Positions 42,762 through 51,842 are shown, counted from the stretch's first letter. The stretch: 64,000 nucleotides of DNA from JAFIEN01 sp051859505 (GCA_051859505.1 JBHYFN010000019.1:1-64000); one strand, 5' to 3'. Program-made: numbers and translations. The notes: a model not told the origin generated them from the letters alone.

Positions 42762-44744
42762 ATGAGCTTTCCACATATGTTCGAGCCCCTGCGGCTGCGT
42801 CACAAGGTGTTGCGCAACCGGGTGGTCTTTGGCGCGCATACGGCGAACATGTCGGAGGGCGGGCTGCCGGGGGCGCAGCATATCGGCTATTACCGCGAGC
42901 GGGCGATCGGGGGGGCCGCGATGATCGTGGTCGAGCCGATGCCGGTGCATGGCTCGGCCGTGCTGACGCGGGGGAATTTCCGCCATTCCGACGATGCGGT
43001 GGTGCCCGCCTTCCGCAAGCTGACCGAAGCGGTGAAGGCGGAAGGGGCGGTGATCCTGCAGCAGCTCTATCACGTCGGGCAGCACGGGGATCAGGACAAT
43101 TCCTGGCATCCGAACTGGTCGCCTTCGGGCGGGCCGTCCTGGCATGACAGCGACGCGAGCCATGCGATGACCGAGGCCGAGATCGAGGAGGTGCTGGAGG
43201 GCTATGTCGCGGCGGCGGTGCGGTGCCGCGAGGCGGGCTTCGACGGGGTGGAGTTCTGGGCCGCCTATCACGCGTTGCCCGATCAGTTCTGGACGCCGTT
43301 CTCCAACCGGCGTGACGACCGCTGGGGGGGAAGCCTGGAGAACCGGACGCGGTTTTCGCGTGAGGCGATGCACCGGATCCGGGCGGCCTGTGGCGATGAT
43401 TTCATCATCGGGCTTGCCGTGAATGACGAACCCGACGTGCCCGCGGCGCTGGGGCGTGAGGCGCTGGCCGAGGTGGTGGCACTCCATGATGCCGAGGGGG
43501 CGATGGATTACGTCACCTGCGGGTCGGGGAGCTATTTCGACTTCTACAAGCTGATGCCGACGTTCCTTTACCCCGAGAAGCTGGGGGTGGATCTGGCCGC
43601 GCATCTGAAGGGTGTGGTGAAGAATGCGGTCGTGACCGCCGAGAGCCATATCCGCACGCCCGACAATGCCGAAGAGGTGCTGCGGCAGGGGCAGGCCGAT
43701 CTGGTGAGCATCGTGCGCGGCCAGATCGCCGATCCGCATCTGGTGGAGAAGGCGCGGGCCGGGCGGGCCGGGGATGTGCGGGGCTGCATCTCGTGCAACC
43801 AGATGTGCTGGGGGCGGCGGAGCCGGGATTACTGGATTTCCTGCCTGATCAATCCGTCCGCGGGGCGGGAATGGGAATGGGGCGGGGACAGGTTCTCGCC
43901 CGGCCCGGGCGGGCGGGTGCTGGTCGTGGGCGGGGGGCCTGCGGGGCTTGAGGCGGCGCGGGCGGCGGCGGAGCGGGGGTTCGACGTGACGCTGGCCGAG
44001 GCGGGGCCGAGCCTTGGCGGGCAGTTCCGGCTGGCGGGGCTGCAGCCGCGGCGCGCGCAGATCACCGATCTTCTGGGCTGGTATGAGCGGCAGCTGGAGC
44101 GGCTGGGGGTCGAGGTGCGGCTGAATGCCTATCTGGAGGCGGGGGAGATTGCCGGGTTCGGGGCGGATCATGTGGCGCTGGCGACGGGATCGCTGCCCGA
44201 TCCGGACGGGTTCCAGCGGGCGATGACGCATCTGGAGCGGCTGCCGGGGATCGAGGCGGGGCGGGTCTGGTCGCCCGAGGATGTGCTGGGGCGGGTCGCG
44301 CGGCCGGGGCGCCGGGTGGTGGTGCTGGACGAGGGCGGCAACTGGCGCGGCGCGGGCACGGCCTGGTGGCTGGCCGAGGCGGGGCATGAGGTGACGGTGG
44401 TCACGCCCGATCCGCTGGTCGGCAAGGAGTTGCAGCGCAGTGCCGCCGATTTCCCGCTGCGCAAGCGGATGGCGGCGCTGGGCGTGCGCTTCGTGACCGA
44501 AAGCGCGATTGCCGCCTGGCGGGGGAATGGAGGCGGGGCGGAGGTGCTGGACCTCTTGACCGGCGAGGTCGAGGTGATCGCGGCGGATGATCTGGTGATG
44601 TCGACCGCCAACCGGGCGGATACGGAGTTGCCGGGCGCGCTGGGGGCGCTGGGCGTGAGGTTCACCCAGCTGGGGGATGCCGCGGCGCCGCGGATGGCGG
44701 CGCAGGCGTTTCATGACGGGCGGAAATGGGCGCTGTCGCTTTAG
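42762..44744 (+). CDS. TMADH/DgcA-like FMN, [4Fe-4S], dinucleotide-binding oxidoreductase
   Basis: 660 aa. Old-yellow-enzyme barrel (1-370) fused to a dinucleotide-binding half (about 385-655). Iron-sulfur ligands are in CISCNQMC and the later Cys of SCLINP, spaced C-x2-C-x3-C-x11-C as in trimethylamine dehydrogenase and dimethylglycine demethylase. The second half has VLVVGGGPAGLEAARAAAERG (ADP-binding fold). Expected reaction: oxidative N-demethylation of a methylated amine, with electrons going to ETF. Lies 81 nt downstream of the MttB-like gene, which suggests sequential demethylation of one substrate. It overlaps the convergent channel gene by 4 nt. Shorter than TMADH (about 730 aa). Confidence 0.88.
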   Translation: MSFPHMFEPLRLRHKVLRNRVVFGAHTANMSEGGLPGAQHIGYYRERAIGGAAMIVVEPMPVHGSAVLTRGNFRHSDDAVVPAFRKLTEAVKAEGAVILQQLYHVGQHGDQDNSWHPNWSPSGGPSWHDSDASHAMTEAEIEEVLEGYVAAAVRCREAGFDGVEFWAAYHALPDQFWTPFSNRRDDRWGGSLENRTRFSREAMHRIRAACGDDFIIGLAVNDEPDVPAALGREALAEVVALHDAEGAMDYVTCGSGSYFDFYKLMPTFLYPEKLGVDLAAHLKGVVKNAVVTAESHIRTPDNAEEVLRQGQADLVSIVRGQIADPHLVEKARAGRAGDVRGCISCNQMCWGRRSRDYWISCLINPSAGREWEWGGDRFSPGPGGRVLVVGGGPAGLEAARAAAERGFDVTLAEAGPSLGGQFRLAGLQPRRAQITDLLGWYERQLERLGVEVRLNAYLEAGEIAGFGADHVALATGSLPDPDGFQRAMTHLERLPGIEAGRVWSPEDVLGRVARPGRRVVVLDEGGNWRGAGTAWWLAEAGHEVTVVTPDPLVGKELQRSAADFPLRKRMAALGVRFVTESAIAAWRGNGGGAEVLDLLTGEVEVIAADDLVMSTANRADTELPGALGALGVRFTQLGDAAAPRMAAQAFHDGRKWALSL

Positions 44745-45532
44745 CGGTCGCGTTCTGACAGGCGCTTTTCGATCTCGGCCAGTCGGGACAGCACCTCGTC
44801 GCGATAGGCGTCGGTCTTTTCGCTTTCGTCATGGCCGGCTGCCTCTTGCATCGAGTTGACGATAAGGCCGATCAACAGGTTCATCACCGCGAAGGTCGTC
44901 ATCAGGATGAAGGGGACGAAGAAGGCCCAGGCCAAGGGATAGACCTCCATCACGGGGCGCACGATGCCCATGGACCAACTTTCCAGCGTCATGATCTGGA
45001 ACAGCGAATAGGCCGAGGCGCCCAGATGGCCGAACCATTCGGGAAAGCTGGCGGCGAAAAGCTTGGTCGCGATGACGGCGCCGATGTAGTAGATGATCCC
45101 GATCAGCAGAAAGACCGAGGCCATCCCCGGCAGGGCCGTGATGAACCCTTCCACCACGCGGCGCAGGCGCGGGGCGGCGGAAATGACCCGCAGCACCCGG
45201 AGGATGCGCAGGGCCCGCAGCACCGACAGGCCCTGTGCGGCGGGGATCAGGGCGATGCCGACGATCACGAAATCAAAGATGTTCCAGCCGTTGCGGAAGA
45301 AGCGGGGGCCGAGGGCAAAGAGCTTGGCCGCAATCTCGATCACGAAGATCGACAGGCAGATCCGGTCGAGCAGGACGATCAGGTTCCCCCATCGCTCCAT
45401 CACGGGTTTCACCGTCTCGAGCCCGAGGATCACGGCGTTGAACAGGATCACCGCGATGATGAAATTGCGCACCCGGTCGCGTTCGAGGAAGTCGGCAATG
45501 CGCTGGCGCAGGGGCATTTCGGCTTTGTCCAT
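44741..45532 (-). CDS. Voltage-gated sodium channel (NavBac)
   Basis: 263 aa. One-domain, six-helix channel that works as a homotetramer. S4 has Arg repeats (LRALRILRVLRVISAAPRLRR), the selectivity filter is TLESWSMG, as in NavMs-type sodium channels, and S6 is followed by a charged coiled-coil tail (SEKTDAYRDEVLSRLAEIEKRLSE) that makes the four-helix bundle in NavBac. All expected parts are present and full length. Likely links sodium influx to motility or pH response in a marine or saline setting. Converges on the flavoprotein gene with a 4-nt overlap. Confidence 0.93.
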   Translation of the reverse strand: MDKAEMPLRQRIADFLERDRVRNFIIAVILFNAVILGLETVKPVMERWGNLIVLLDRICLSIFVIEIAAKLFALGPRFFRNGWNIFDFVIVGIALIPAAQGLSVLRALRILRVLRVISAAPRLRRVVEGFITALPGMASVFLLIGIIYYIGAVIATKLFAASFPEWFGHLGASAYSLFQIMTLESWSMGIVRPVMEVYPLAWAFFVPFILMTTFAVMNLLIGLIVNSMQEAAGHDESEKTDAYRDEVLSRLAEIEKRLSERDR

Positions 45533-45562
45533 GAAGATCAGCTCGGGCCTAATGGGTCGGGG

Positions 45563-46432
45563 TTAATCCCGGGTTTCCCCGGGTTCGGAAGCCAGAAGTG
45601 CGGCAAGGCCCGACCGATAGTCGGGATGGATGAGCCGCACGCCCAGCTCGGATTTGATGAGGTCGTTCCGGACCTTCTTGCTTTCGGCATAGAAGCTGCG
45701 GGCCATCGGCGTCATCTCGGCGGTGGCGAAATCCTCGGCCGGGGGAACGGGCAGGCCGAGGAGTTCGGCGGCATGGGCGATCACGTCTTCGGGCGGGGCG
45801 GGATCGTCGTCGCAGAGATTGTAGATCGCGCCCGGGCGGGGGCGGGCGATGGAGGCGGCGAGCACCTGGGCGATATCGTCGACATGGATGCGGCTGAAGA
45901 CCTGACCGGGCTTGACGATGCGCCGGGCGGTGCCTTCACGGACCTTGGCGAAGGGGCCTCGACCGGGGCCGTAGATGCCGGCAAGGCGGAAGATATGCAG
46001 CGGCAGGCCGGGGATCGCCTGCCAGGCCGCCTCGGCTTTGACGCGGGCGCGTCCGCGCGAGGTGGTGGGGCGAAGGGGGGTCGATTCGTCCACCCAGCCG
46101 CCGGCGTGATCGCCATAGACGCCCGTGGTGGAGAGGTAGCCGACCCATTCGAACCGCCTCGCGCGGGCGGCGATGTCGGAGCGGAGCTGTCGCAGGATGG
46201 GGTCGCCCTCGGCGTCGGGGGCCACGGAAACGAGGAGATGTGTGGCCGCATCGAGGGACGAGGAGATGTCTGATCCGGGCCAGATCAGCGGATGCACCCC
46301 GGTCTTGTGCAGGGTTCGGGACTTGTCCTGGCTGCGGGTCGTTCCGATCACGCGCCAACCCTCTGGCAGCAGAAGCCGCGACAGGGCCGCTGCCGAGAAG
46401 CCGTGACCGAAGGAAAGAAGTGTGTTGCCCAT
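45563..46432 (-). CDS. NAD-dependent epimerase/dehydratase-family protein (YeeZ-like SDR)
   Basis: 289 aa from ATG at 46432. The N-terminal nucleotide-binding segment is LLSFGHGFSAAALSRLL (GxGxxA type), with atypical extended-SDR features: YLSTTGVYGDHAGGWVDE and FRLAGIYGPGRG. The frame continues upstream to 48355, antisense to ade, but only this start gives a normal fold. Thirty nt from the channel start on the same strand. Substrate unknown; relatives are annotated as nucleotide-sugar epimerase-like without proof. Confidence 0.85.
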   Translation of the reverse strand: MGNTLLSFGHGFSAAALSRLLLPEGWRVIGTTRSQDKSRTLHKTGVHPLIWPGSDISSSLDAATHLLVSVAPDAEGDPILRQLRSDIAARARRFEWVGYLSTTGVYGDHAGGWVDESTPLRPTTSRGRARVKAEAAWQAIPGLPLHIFRLAGIYGPGRGPFAKVREGTARRIVKPGQVFSRIHVDDIAQVLAASIARPRPGAIYNLCDDDPAPPEDVIAHAAELLGLPVPPAEDFATAEMTPMARSFYAESKKVRNDLIKSELGVRLIHPDYRSGLAALLASEPGETRD

Positions 46433-46550
46433 GCCTGCACTGGATGGGCATTGCCGCATCGGTCTGCAAGGGGCATCGCAGGGTGCTGGCGGGGATTTGC
46501 GCGGGAATGGGCCGAGGTGGGGCCGCTTGGGCGGCATGTCGGGCTGGCGC

Positions 46551-46570
46551 GTGGGCTTTGCCCACCCTAC
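46551..46570. repeat. GTGGG..CCCAC hairpin repeat (family A, copy 1)
   Basis: GTGGGCTTTGCCCACCCTAC lies in the 225-bp space before ade. The same unit, directly or inverted, recurs at 51822 and three times at 62845-62920. Confidence 0.85.
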
Positions 46571-46657
46571 CGCCCGAGCCGCAGCTTGCGGGCGGAGGTT
46601 TCCCGGGTCGCGGCCTCCGGGGGTTGCGCAAGGGGCCGGAGTTGGAACAAATAGCGC

Positions 46658-48460
46658 ATGGAACATCCCCTTTTTCCGAGTTGGGCCGACAGCGCCCCCC
46701 GTCTTGTTGCCGTTGCTGCGGGCCGCGCACCGGCGGATATGGTCATTCGCGGCGGCCGTCTGGTGAATGTGCAGAGCCGCGAGGTGCTGGACGGTTGGCA
46801 GGTTGCCATTGCGGCCGGGCGGTTTGCCTATGTCGGGCCGGATGCCGGCCATTGCATCGGCCCCGACACCGAGGTGATCGAGGCCGGGGGGCGCTACCTG
46901 ATCCCCGGTCTTTGCGACGGGCATATGCATATCGAATCGGGCATGCTGACGCCGGCCGAATTCGCCGCCGCCGTGATCCCGCATGGCACGACCACCATGT
47001 TCACCGACCCGCATGAGATCGCCAATGTGCTGGGTCTGGAAGGTGTGCGGATGATGCATGACGAGGCGATGATGCAGCCCGTCAACATCTTTACCCAGAT
47101 GCCCTCCTGCGCGCCCTCGGCGCCGGGGCTGGAGACCACGGGCTATGAGATCGGGCCGGAGGATGTGGCCGAGGCGATGACCTGGCCCGGCATCATCGGG
47201 CTGGGCGAGATGATGAATTATCCCGGTGTCGTGGGCGGCGACGCGCAGATGCTGGCCGAGATGGCCGAGGCGATGCGCGCCGGCAAGACGGTGGGCGGGC
47301 ATTATGCCAGTCCCGACCGGGGTATCCCGTTCCATGCCTATGCCGCCGGCGGGGCCGCCGATGATCACGAGGGCACGGCCGAGGCCGATGCGGTGGCCCG
47401 CGTGCGGCAGGGGATGCGGTCGATGCTGCGGCTGGGTTCTGCCTGGTACGATGTGGAAAGCCAGATCACGGCGATCACCGAGAAGGGCCTCGATCCGCGC
47501 AACTTCATCCTCTGCACCGATGATTGCCACTCCGGCACGCTGGTGAATGACGGCCACATGAACCGGGTGGTGCGCCATGCCATCGCCTGCGGCTGCGATC
47601 CGCTGGTGGCCTTGCAGATGGCGACGGTGAACACCGCCACCCATTTCGGGCTTGAGAGGGAACTGGGCAGTATCGCGCCGGGGCGGCGGGCGGATGTGAT
47701 CCTGACCTCGGACCTGCGCGAGTTGCCGGTCGAGCTGGTGATCGCGCGCGGGCAGGTGGTGGCGCGGGACGGCAAGATCACCGTCGCCTGCCCGCATTAC
47801 GACTGGCCCGAGGCCGCGCGGCAGACGGTGCGGCTGGGCAAGCGGCTGGGGCCGGGCGATTTCGTCATCCCCGCGCCAGAGGGCGCCAATGCGGTCCGTG
47901 CCCGGGTGATCGGCGTGGTCGAAAATCAGGCGCCGACCAAGGCGCTGACCTTCGAACTGCCCGTGACCGAGGGCCGGGTGCAGGCGACGGGCGAGGTCTG
48001 CCAGATCGCGCTGGTCGAACGGCACCGGGCGACGGGCAAGGTGGTGAACGGCTTTGTCTCGGGCTTCGGCTATACGGGCGAGATGGCGATTGCCTCGACC
48101 GTGGCGCATGACAGCCACCACATGATCGTCGTCGGCACCTCGGCCGCGATGATGGCCGCGGCCGCGAACCGGCTGGGCGAGGTGGGGGGCGGCGTCACCG
48201 TCTGGAAGGACGGGGCCGAGATCGCGCTGGTCGAGCTGCCCATCGCGGGGCTGATGTCCGACAGCCCGGCGGCCGAGGTGGCCGCGAAGGCGCAGGGCAT
48301 CGTCGCGGCGATGGAGGCCTGCGGCTGCACGCTCAACAATGCCTATATGCAGCATTCCCTTCTGGCGCTGGTCGTCATACCGGAGTTGCGCATCTCTGAC
48401 ATGGGTCTGGTCGATGTGACCCGGTTCGAGGTGACTGACCTTTTCGAGGATAACGCATGA
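46658..48460 (+). CDS. ade: Adenine deaminase
   Basis: 600 aa. Hydrolyses adenine to hypoxanthine and ammonia. Amidohydrolase barrel with PGLCDGHMHIESGM (metal ligands), a TDDCHSG acidic site (about residue 288) and the C-terminal domain with GFGYTGEMAIASTVAHDSHHMIVVG, which is a hallmark of Ade. Normal length. It overlaps amn by 4 nt (ATGA), so the pair carries out AMP to adenine to hypoxanthine in one transcription unit. Confidence 0.95.
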   Translation: MEHPLFPSWADSAPRLVAVAAGRAPADMVIRGGRLVNVQSREVLDGWQVAIAAGRFAYVGPDAGHCIGPDTEVIEAGGRYLIPGLCDGHMHIESGMLTPAEFAAAVIPHGTTTMFTDPHEIANVLGLEGVRMMHDEAMMQPVNIFTQMPSCAPSAPGLETTGYEIGPEDVAEAMTWPGIIGLGEMMNYPGVVGGDAQMLAEMAEAMRAGKTVGGHYASPDRGIPFHAYAAGGAADDHEGTAEADAVARVRQGMRSMLRLGSAWYDVESQITAITEKGLDPRNFILCTDDCHSGTLVNDGHMNRVVRHAIACGCDPLVALQMATVNTATHFGLERELGSIAPGRRADVILTSDLRELPVELVIARGQVVARDGKITVACPHYDWPEAARQTVRLGKRLGPGDFVIPAPEGANAVRARVIGVVENQAPTKALTFELPVTEGRVQATGEVCQIALVERHRATGKVVNGFVSGFGYTGEMAIASTVAHDSHHMIVVGTSAAMMAAAANRLGEVGGGVTVWKDGAEIALVELPIAGLMSDSPAAEVAAKAQGIVAAMEACGCTLNNAYMQHSLLALVVIPELRISDMGLVDVTRFEVTDLFEDNA

Positions 48461-49941
48461 ACGCCCCCGACCTGCCGCCCGAGACCCTGACCCCCGCCCT
48501 GCCTGCCCCGGAGGAATTCCGCGATCCCGCTGCGGCCGTGCGGCGCCTGGTCGAGCTTTACGAGGCGTCGGTCGGCTTTCTGACCGATCAGTTCAGCCGC
48601 GCGCTGCGCGCGGGTCCGCCGGGCGCGCGGGTCCGGGCCTTCTATCCCGAGGTGCGGCTGACGACCTCGAGCTTCGGGATCGTCGACAGCCGGCTGTCCT
48701 TCGGCTACCTCGCCCAGCCGGGCAGCTATGCCACGACGATCACCCGGCCGGACCTCTTCGGCAATTACCTTGAACAGCAGATCGGCCTTCTGATCCAGAA
48801 CCACGGCGTGCCGGTGATGATCGGGGTATCGGACACGCCGATGCCGGTGCATTTCGCCGTGGCCAATGATGCCGCCGTCACCGTGCCGCAGGACGGGGCG
48901 ATGGATTTCACGCTGCGCGACGTGTTCGACGTGCCCGATCTGGCGACGACGCATGACGACATCGTCAATGGCGTGGGCTTTCGCTATCCCGACGGGGCGA
49001 TGCCTCTGGCCGCCTTCACCGCGCAGCGGATCGACTATTCGCTGGCGCGGCTGGCGCATTACACGGCCACGGCGGCGGATCATTTCCAGAACCATGTGCT
49101 GTTCACCAACTACCAGTTCTATGTCGAGGAATTCGAGGCTTATGCCCGCCACGTCCTCGCCGATCCGGACAGCGGATATACCGGCTTCGTGGGACCGGGG
49201 AACCGCCAGATCACCGCGCCGGACGAGCCGCTGCCGGCGCTTGCGAAACTGCCGCAGATGCCAAGCTATCACCTCAAGCGGGCGGACGGGCAGGGGATCA
49301 CGCTGGTCAATATCGGCGTGGGCCCGTCGAACGCCAAGACCGCGACCGACCATATCGCCGTGCTGCGGCCCCATGCCTGGCTGATGGTCGGCCATTGCGC
49401 GGGCCTGCGCAATTCGCAGCGGCTGGGCGATTTCGTGCTCGCCCATGCCTATCTGCGCGAAGACAACGTGCTGGATGCGGACCTGCCCGTCTGGGTGCCG
49501 ATCCCCGCGCTGGCCGAGATCCAGATCGCGCTGGAACGCGCCGTGGCCGAGGTGACCGAGCTTGAGGGCTATGAGCTCAAGCGGATCATGCGGACGGGCA
49601 CGGTCGCCACGATCGACAACCGCAACTGGGAACTCCGCGACCAATCCGGCCCGGTCCAGCGGCTGAGCCAGAGCCGGGCGGTGGCGCTGGACATGGAAAG
49701 CGCCACCATCGCGGCCAACGGGTTCCGGTTCCGGGTGCCCTATGGCACGCTGCTGTGCGTGTCGGACAAGCCGCTGCATGGCGAGCTGAAGCTGCCGGGG
49801 ATGGCGTCGGATTTCTACAAGACGCAAGTGGGCCGTCACCTGATGATCGGCATCCGCGCGATGGAGCGCCTGCGCGAGATGCCGCTGGAACGCATCCACT
49901 CGCGCAAGCTGCGCAGCTTCGAGGAGACGGCCTTCCTCTGA
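48457..49941 (+). CDS. amn: AMP nucleosidase
   Basis: 494 aa. Cleaves AMP to adenine and ribose 5-phosphate. The N-terminal Amn-specific domain (1-180) has RAFYPEVRLTTSS and TITRPDLFGNYLEQQIGLL; the C-terminal nucleoside-phosphorylase-like domain carries NIGVGPSNAKTATDHIAVLRPHAWLMVGHCAGLR and the late DMESATIAANGFRFRVPYGTLLCVSDKP. Length matches E. coli Amn. Translationally coupled to ade. Confidence 0.95.
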   Translation: MNAPDLPPETLTPALPAPEEFRDPAAAVRRLVELYEASVGFLTDQFSRALRAGPPGARVRAFYPEVRLTTSSFGIVDSRLSFGYLAQPGSYATTITRPDLFGNYLEQQIGLLIQNHGVPVMIGVSDTPMPVHFAVANDAAVTVPQDGAMDFTLRDVFDVPDLATTHDDIVNGVGFRYPDGAMPLAAFTAQRIDYSLARLAHYTATAADHFQNHVLFTNYQFYVEEFEAYARHVLADPDSGYTGFVGPGNRQITAPDEPLPALAKLPQMPSYHLKRADGQGITLVNIGVGPSNAKTATDHIAVLRPHAWLMVGHCAGLRNSQRLGDFVLAHAYLREDNVLDADLPVWVPIPALAEIQIALERAVAEVTELEGYELKRIMRTGTVATIDNRNWELRDQSGPVQRLSQSRAVALDMESATIAANGFRFRVPYGTLLCVSDKPLHGELKLPGMASDFYKTQVGRHLMIGIRAMERLREMPLERIHSRKLRSFEETAFL

Positions 49942-49947
49942 CCCGGC

Positions 49948-50556
49948 TCAGGCGGCCATGAGCCTTTCGTCATAGGCGGCGACGGCGGCGGACCATGGCC
50001 TGTCGCTGCAGCGGGCCACCCAGTCGCGGATCGCGGGATCCTCCGGCGTGCCTTCGGGGAACCACTGATAGGGCGAGGCCATCAGAAGGTCGGCCGCCGT
50101 GTAGCGGTCGCCCATCAGCCAGGGCCCCTCGGCCAGCGCGGCCGACAGGCGCCCGACGACCTCGGGCACGCCGCGAAAGGTTGTGTCCAGCACCGGATGG
50201 GCGATCCCCACATGGTCGAGAATGACGACCGGTTCGACAACCGATCCGTAGTAGCTGAGCCACGACAGGTAGCGGCCCCGCAGCCGGTCGCCCTGGGGGA
50301 TGCCCATGCCGCCGTCCGGGAACAGATCGGTCAGGTAGAGCATGATTGCGGCGGATTCCCAGATCGCGACGCCGTCATGGACAAGGAGCGGCACCTTGCC
50401 CTCGGGATGCGGGTTGGCGGGATCGCGACCGCCCGACCCGTCGACCCGGGGGATGGAGACGGGGCGGATGTCGACCTTGTTCATGGCGTCCATCGCATGG
50501 AGCAGGCCGATGATCCGGGTCGAGCGGGAAAGGGGGGCGTGAAAGAGGGTCAGCAT
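49948..50556 (-). CDS. Glutathione S-transferase family protein
   Basis: 202 aa from ATG at 50556 (MLTLFHAPLSRSTR) with AGGAG eight bases upstream. Thioredoxin-like N-terminal half (1-80) with the conserved cis-Pro in GKVPLLV and the ES pair in WESAAIMLYL; all-helical C-terminal half with the N-capping GDRYTAADLL. The active-site Ser/Cys position falls at PLSRS. Likely detoxification or redox role. Divergent from the YafY-type regulator, which probably controls it. Confidence 0.9.
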   Translation of the reverse strand: MLTLFHAPLSRSTRIIGLLHAMDAMNKVDIRPVSIPRVDGSGGRDPANPHPEGKVPLLVHDGVAIWESAAIMLYLTDLFPDGGMGIPQGDRLRGRYLSWLSYYGSVVEPVVILDHVGIAHPVLDTTFRGVPEVVGRLSAALAEGPWLMGDRYTAADLLMASPYQWFPEGTPEDPAIRDWVARCSDRPWSAAVAAYDERLMAA

Positions 50557-50618
50557 GAGGACATCTCCTGAGGCGGCGGTTGCATGTCGGGTTATGTGTC
50601 CACTATCCTGCCGGCATC

Positions 50619-50635
50619 CTGACATTTTCTGTCAG
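50619..50635. promoter_or_regulatory. Probable operator of the YafY-type regulator
   Basis: CTGACA-TTTTC-TGTCAG is an inverted repeat in the 86-bp divergent gap between the GST and regulator genes. Similar CTGACA...TGTCAG sites lie beside other YafY/WYL regulator genes. Position suggests control of both genes. Confidence 0.6.
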
Positions 50636-50642
50636 CAGGACG

Positions 50643-51338
50643 ATGCCCCGATCCGATCGACTGTTCCGCCTGTTGCATCTGATGCGATCGCTGCCCGCCC
50701 CGGTGACGGCAGCGCGGCTGGCCGTGGAAACCGAAGTCTCGGTCCGGGCGATCTATCGTGACATTGCCGCCTTGCGTGCGGCCGGGGCCAGGATCGAGGG
50801 CGAAGCGGGCTTTGGCTATGTGCTGACCGAGGATCCGGCCCTGCCGCCACAGAACTTTGAGCGGATCGAGATCGAGGCCCTTCTGTTCGGGCTGGCAGAG
50901 GCGGAAAACTCGGGCGATGCGCAGATCGCCGCAGCCGCCGGAACCGCGCTGGCAAAGATCCTCGCCACCCTTCCAGAACGCCAGCAGCGCGAGGCGGCCC
51001 ATGCCGTCTTTCACCTGCATCGCCACGACCGGCGAGAGGTGCCGACACGCGACCTTGCCATGATCCGCGAGGCCTGCTGGGAGGAGCGGGTGCTGGCGCT
51101 GGGCTATCGCTCGGAACGGGGCGAACGGACGCAGCGGGAGGTCTGGCCCCTGATGCTGGGCTATGGGTCAGAGCGGGCCACGCTTCTGGCCTGGTGCCTG
51201 CTGAGACAGGACTGGCGACAGTTCCGGCTGGACCGGATCGAGACGGCACAGCCCACGGGCCAAAGCTTCAGGCCCCGGCGCGTGGGCCTTATCAAGGGTT
51301 ACGTTGCCACCCTTGCCCCCGCGGCGAATGGACGCTGA
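50643..51338 (+). CDS. YafY-type HTH/WYL-domain transcriptional regulator
   Basis: 231 aa. DeoR-like winged helix at the N-terminus (MPRSDRLFRLLHLMRS, then TAARLAVETEVSVRAIYRDIAALRAAG, the HTH), followed by a WYL domain (about 140-215, with RQFRLDRI near its end) that senses a small ligand. ATG 50643 is preceded by CAGGA. A longer reading starting in the divergent spacer at 50580 is less likely. Divergent from the GST gene. Confidence 0.88.
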   Translation: MPRSDRLFRLLHLMRSLPAPVTAARLAVETEVSVRAIYRDIAALRAAGARIEGEAGFGYVLTEDPALPPQNFERIEIEALLFGLAEAENSGDAQIAAAAGTALAKILATLPERQQREAAHAVFHLHRHDRREVPTRDLAMIREACWEERVLALGYRSERGERTQREVWPLMLGYGSERATLLAWCLLRQDWRQFRLDRIETAQPTGQSFRPRRVGLIKGYVATLAPAANGR

Positions 51339-51511
51339 GGCGCCATTTAGGTGCAGTTCGGTGACGAATTCCCGCTGAAAAAGCGTGGTGAGGGGCGGAA
51401 ATGGTGGAATTGCACTTGCAAACGGTCGCGGTTCATTGTGGACCTTTCCATCATCGCGCGAGCGTGGGCTGACCGGGCCTGCGGGGGGGCGCAGACAACA
51501 GGAGACTGAAC

Positions 51512-51799
51512 ATGGCAAACCAGATGACCAAGGCGCAACTCGTCGCCGCTCTTGCCGAGGAAACCGGCAGCGACAAGAAATCGGCGGGTGCTGCGCTTGA
51601 TGCGCTGGTGTCGATCATCACGCGGGAAGTGTCGAACGGCGGTGCCGTGACCCTGCCCGGTGTCGGAAAATTCTATTGCCGCGAGCGGCCCGAGCGCATG
51701 GTGCGCAACCCGGCCACGAACGAGCAGATCAAGAAAGAGGCCGACAAGGTCGTCAAGGTGACGATCGCCAAGGCCCTCAAGGACAGCGTGAACGGCTGA
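51512..51799 (+). CDS. hupB: HU family DNA-binding protein
   Basis: 95 aa. Histone-like nucleoid protein. MTKAQLVAALAEETGSDKKSA is the N-terminal helical part; GVGKFYCRERPERMVRNPAT is the strand and the intercalating arm (RNPAT, where the conserved Pro kinks DNA); C-terminal helix VVKVTIAKALKDSVNG. ATG 51512 follows GGAG. Single-gene unit; the 170-bp upstream space is long enough for its own promoter, but I could not place boxes. A hairpin repeat follows 22 nt after the stop. Confidence 0.95.
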   Translation: MANQMTKAQLVAALAEETGSDKKSAGAALDALVSIITREVSNGGAVTLPGVGKFYCRERPERMVRNPATNEQIKKEADKVVKVTIAKALKDSVNG

Positions 51800-51821
51800 G
51801 GCTGGTCAGGTTTTGAGGACA

Positions 51822-51842
51822 GGTGGGTTTCACCCACCCTAC
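51822..51842. repeat. GTAGGGTGGG-type hairpin repeat (family A, copy 2)
   Basis: GGTGGGTTTCACCCACCCTAC; its inverse matches the copies at 62865 and 62900. It sits directly after hupB and may act as its terminator. Confidence 0.85.

Noticed and set aside
42078..44714. An 878-codon minus-strand frame antisense to the mttB-like and flavoprotein genes
   Set aside because: It crosses the intergenic hairpin and lacks any domain; the plus strand carries clear Cys and nucleotide-binding motifs.
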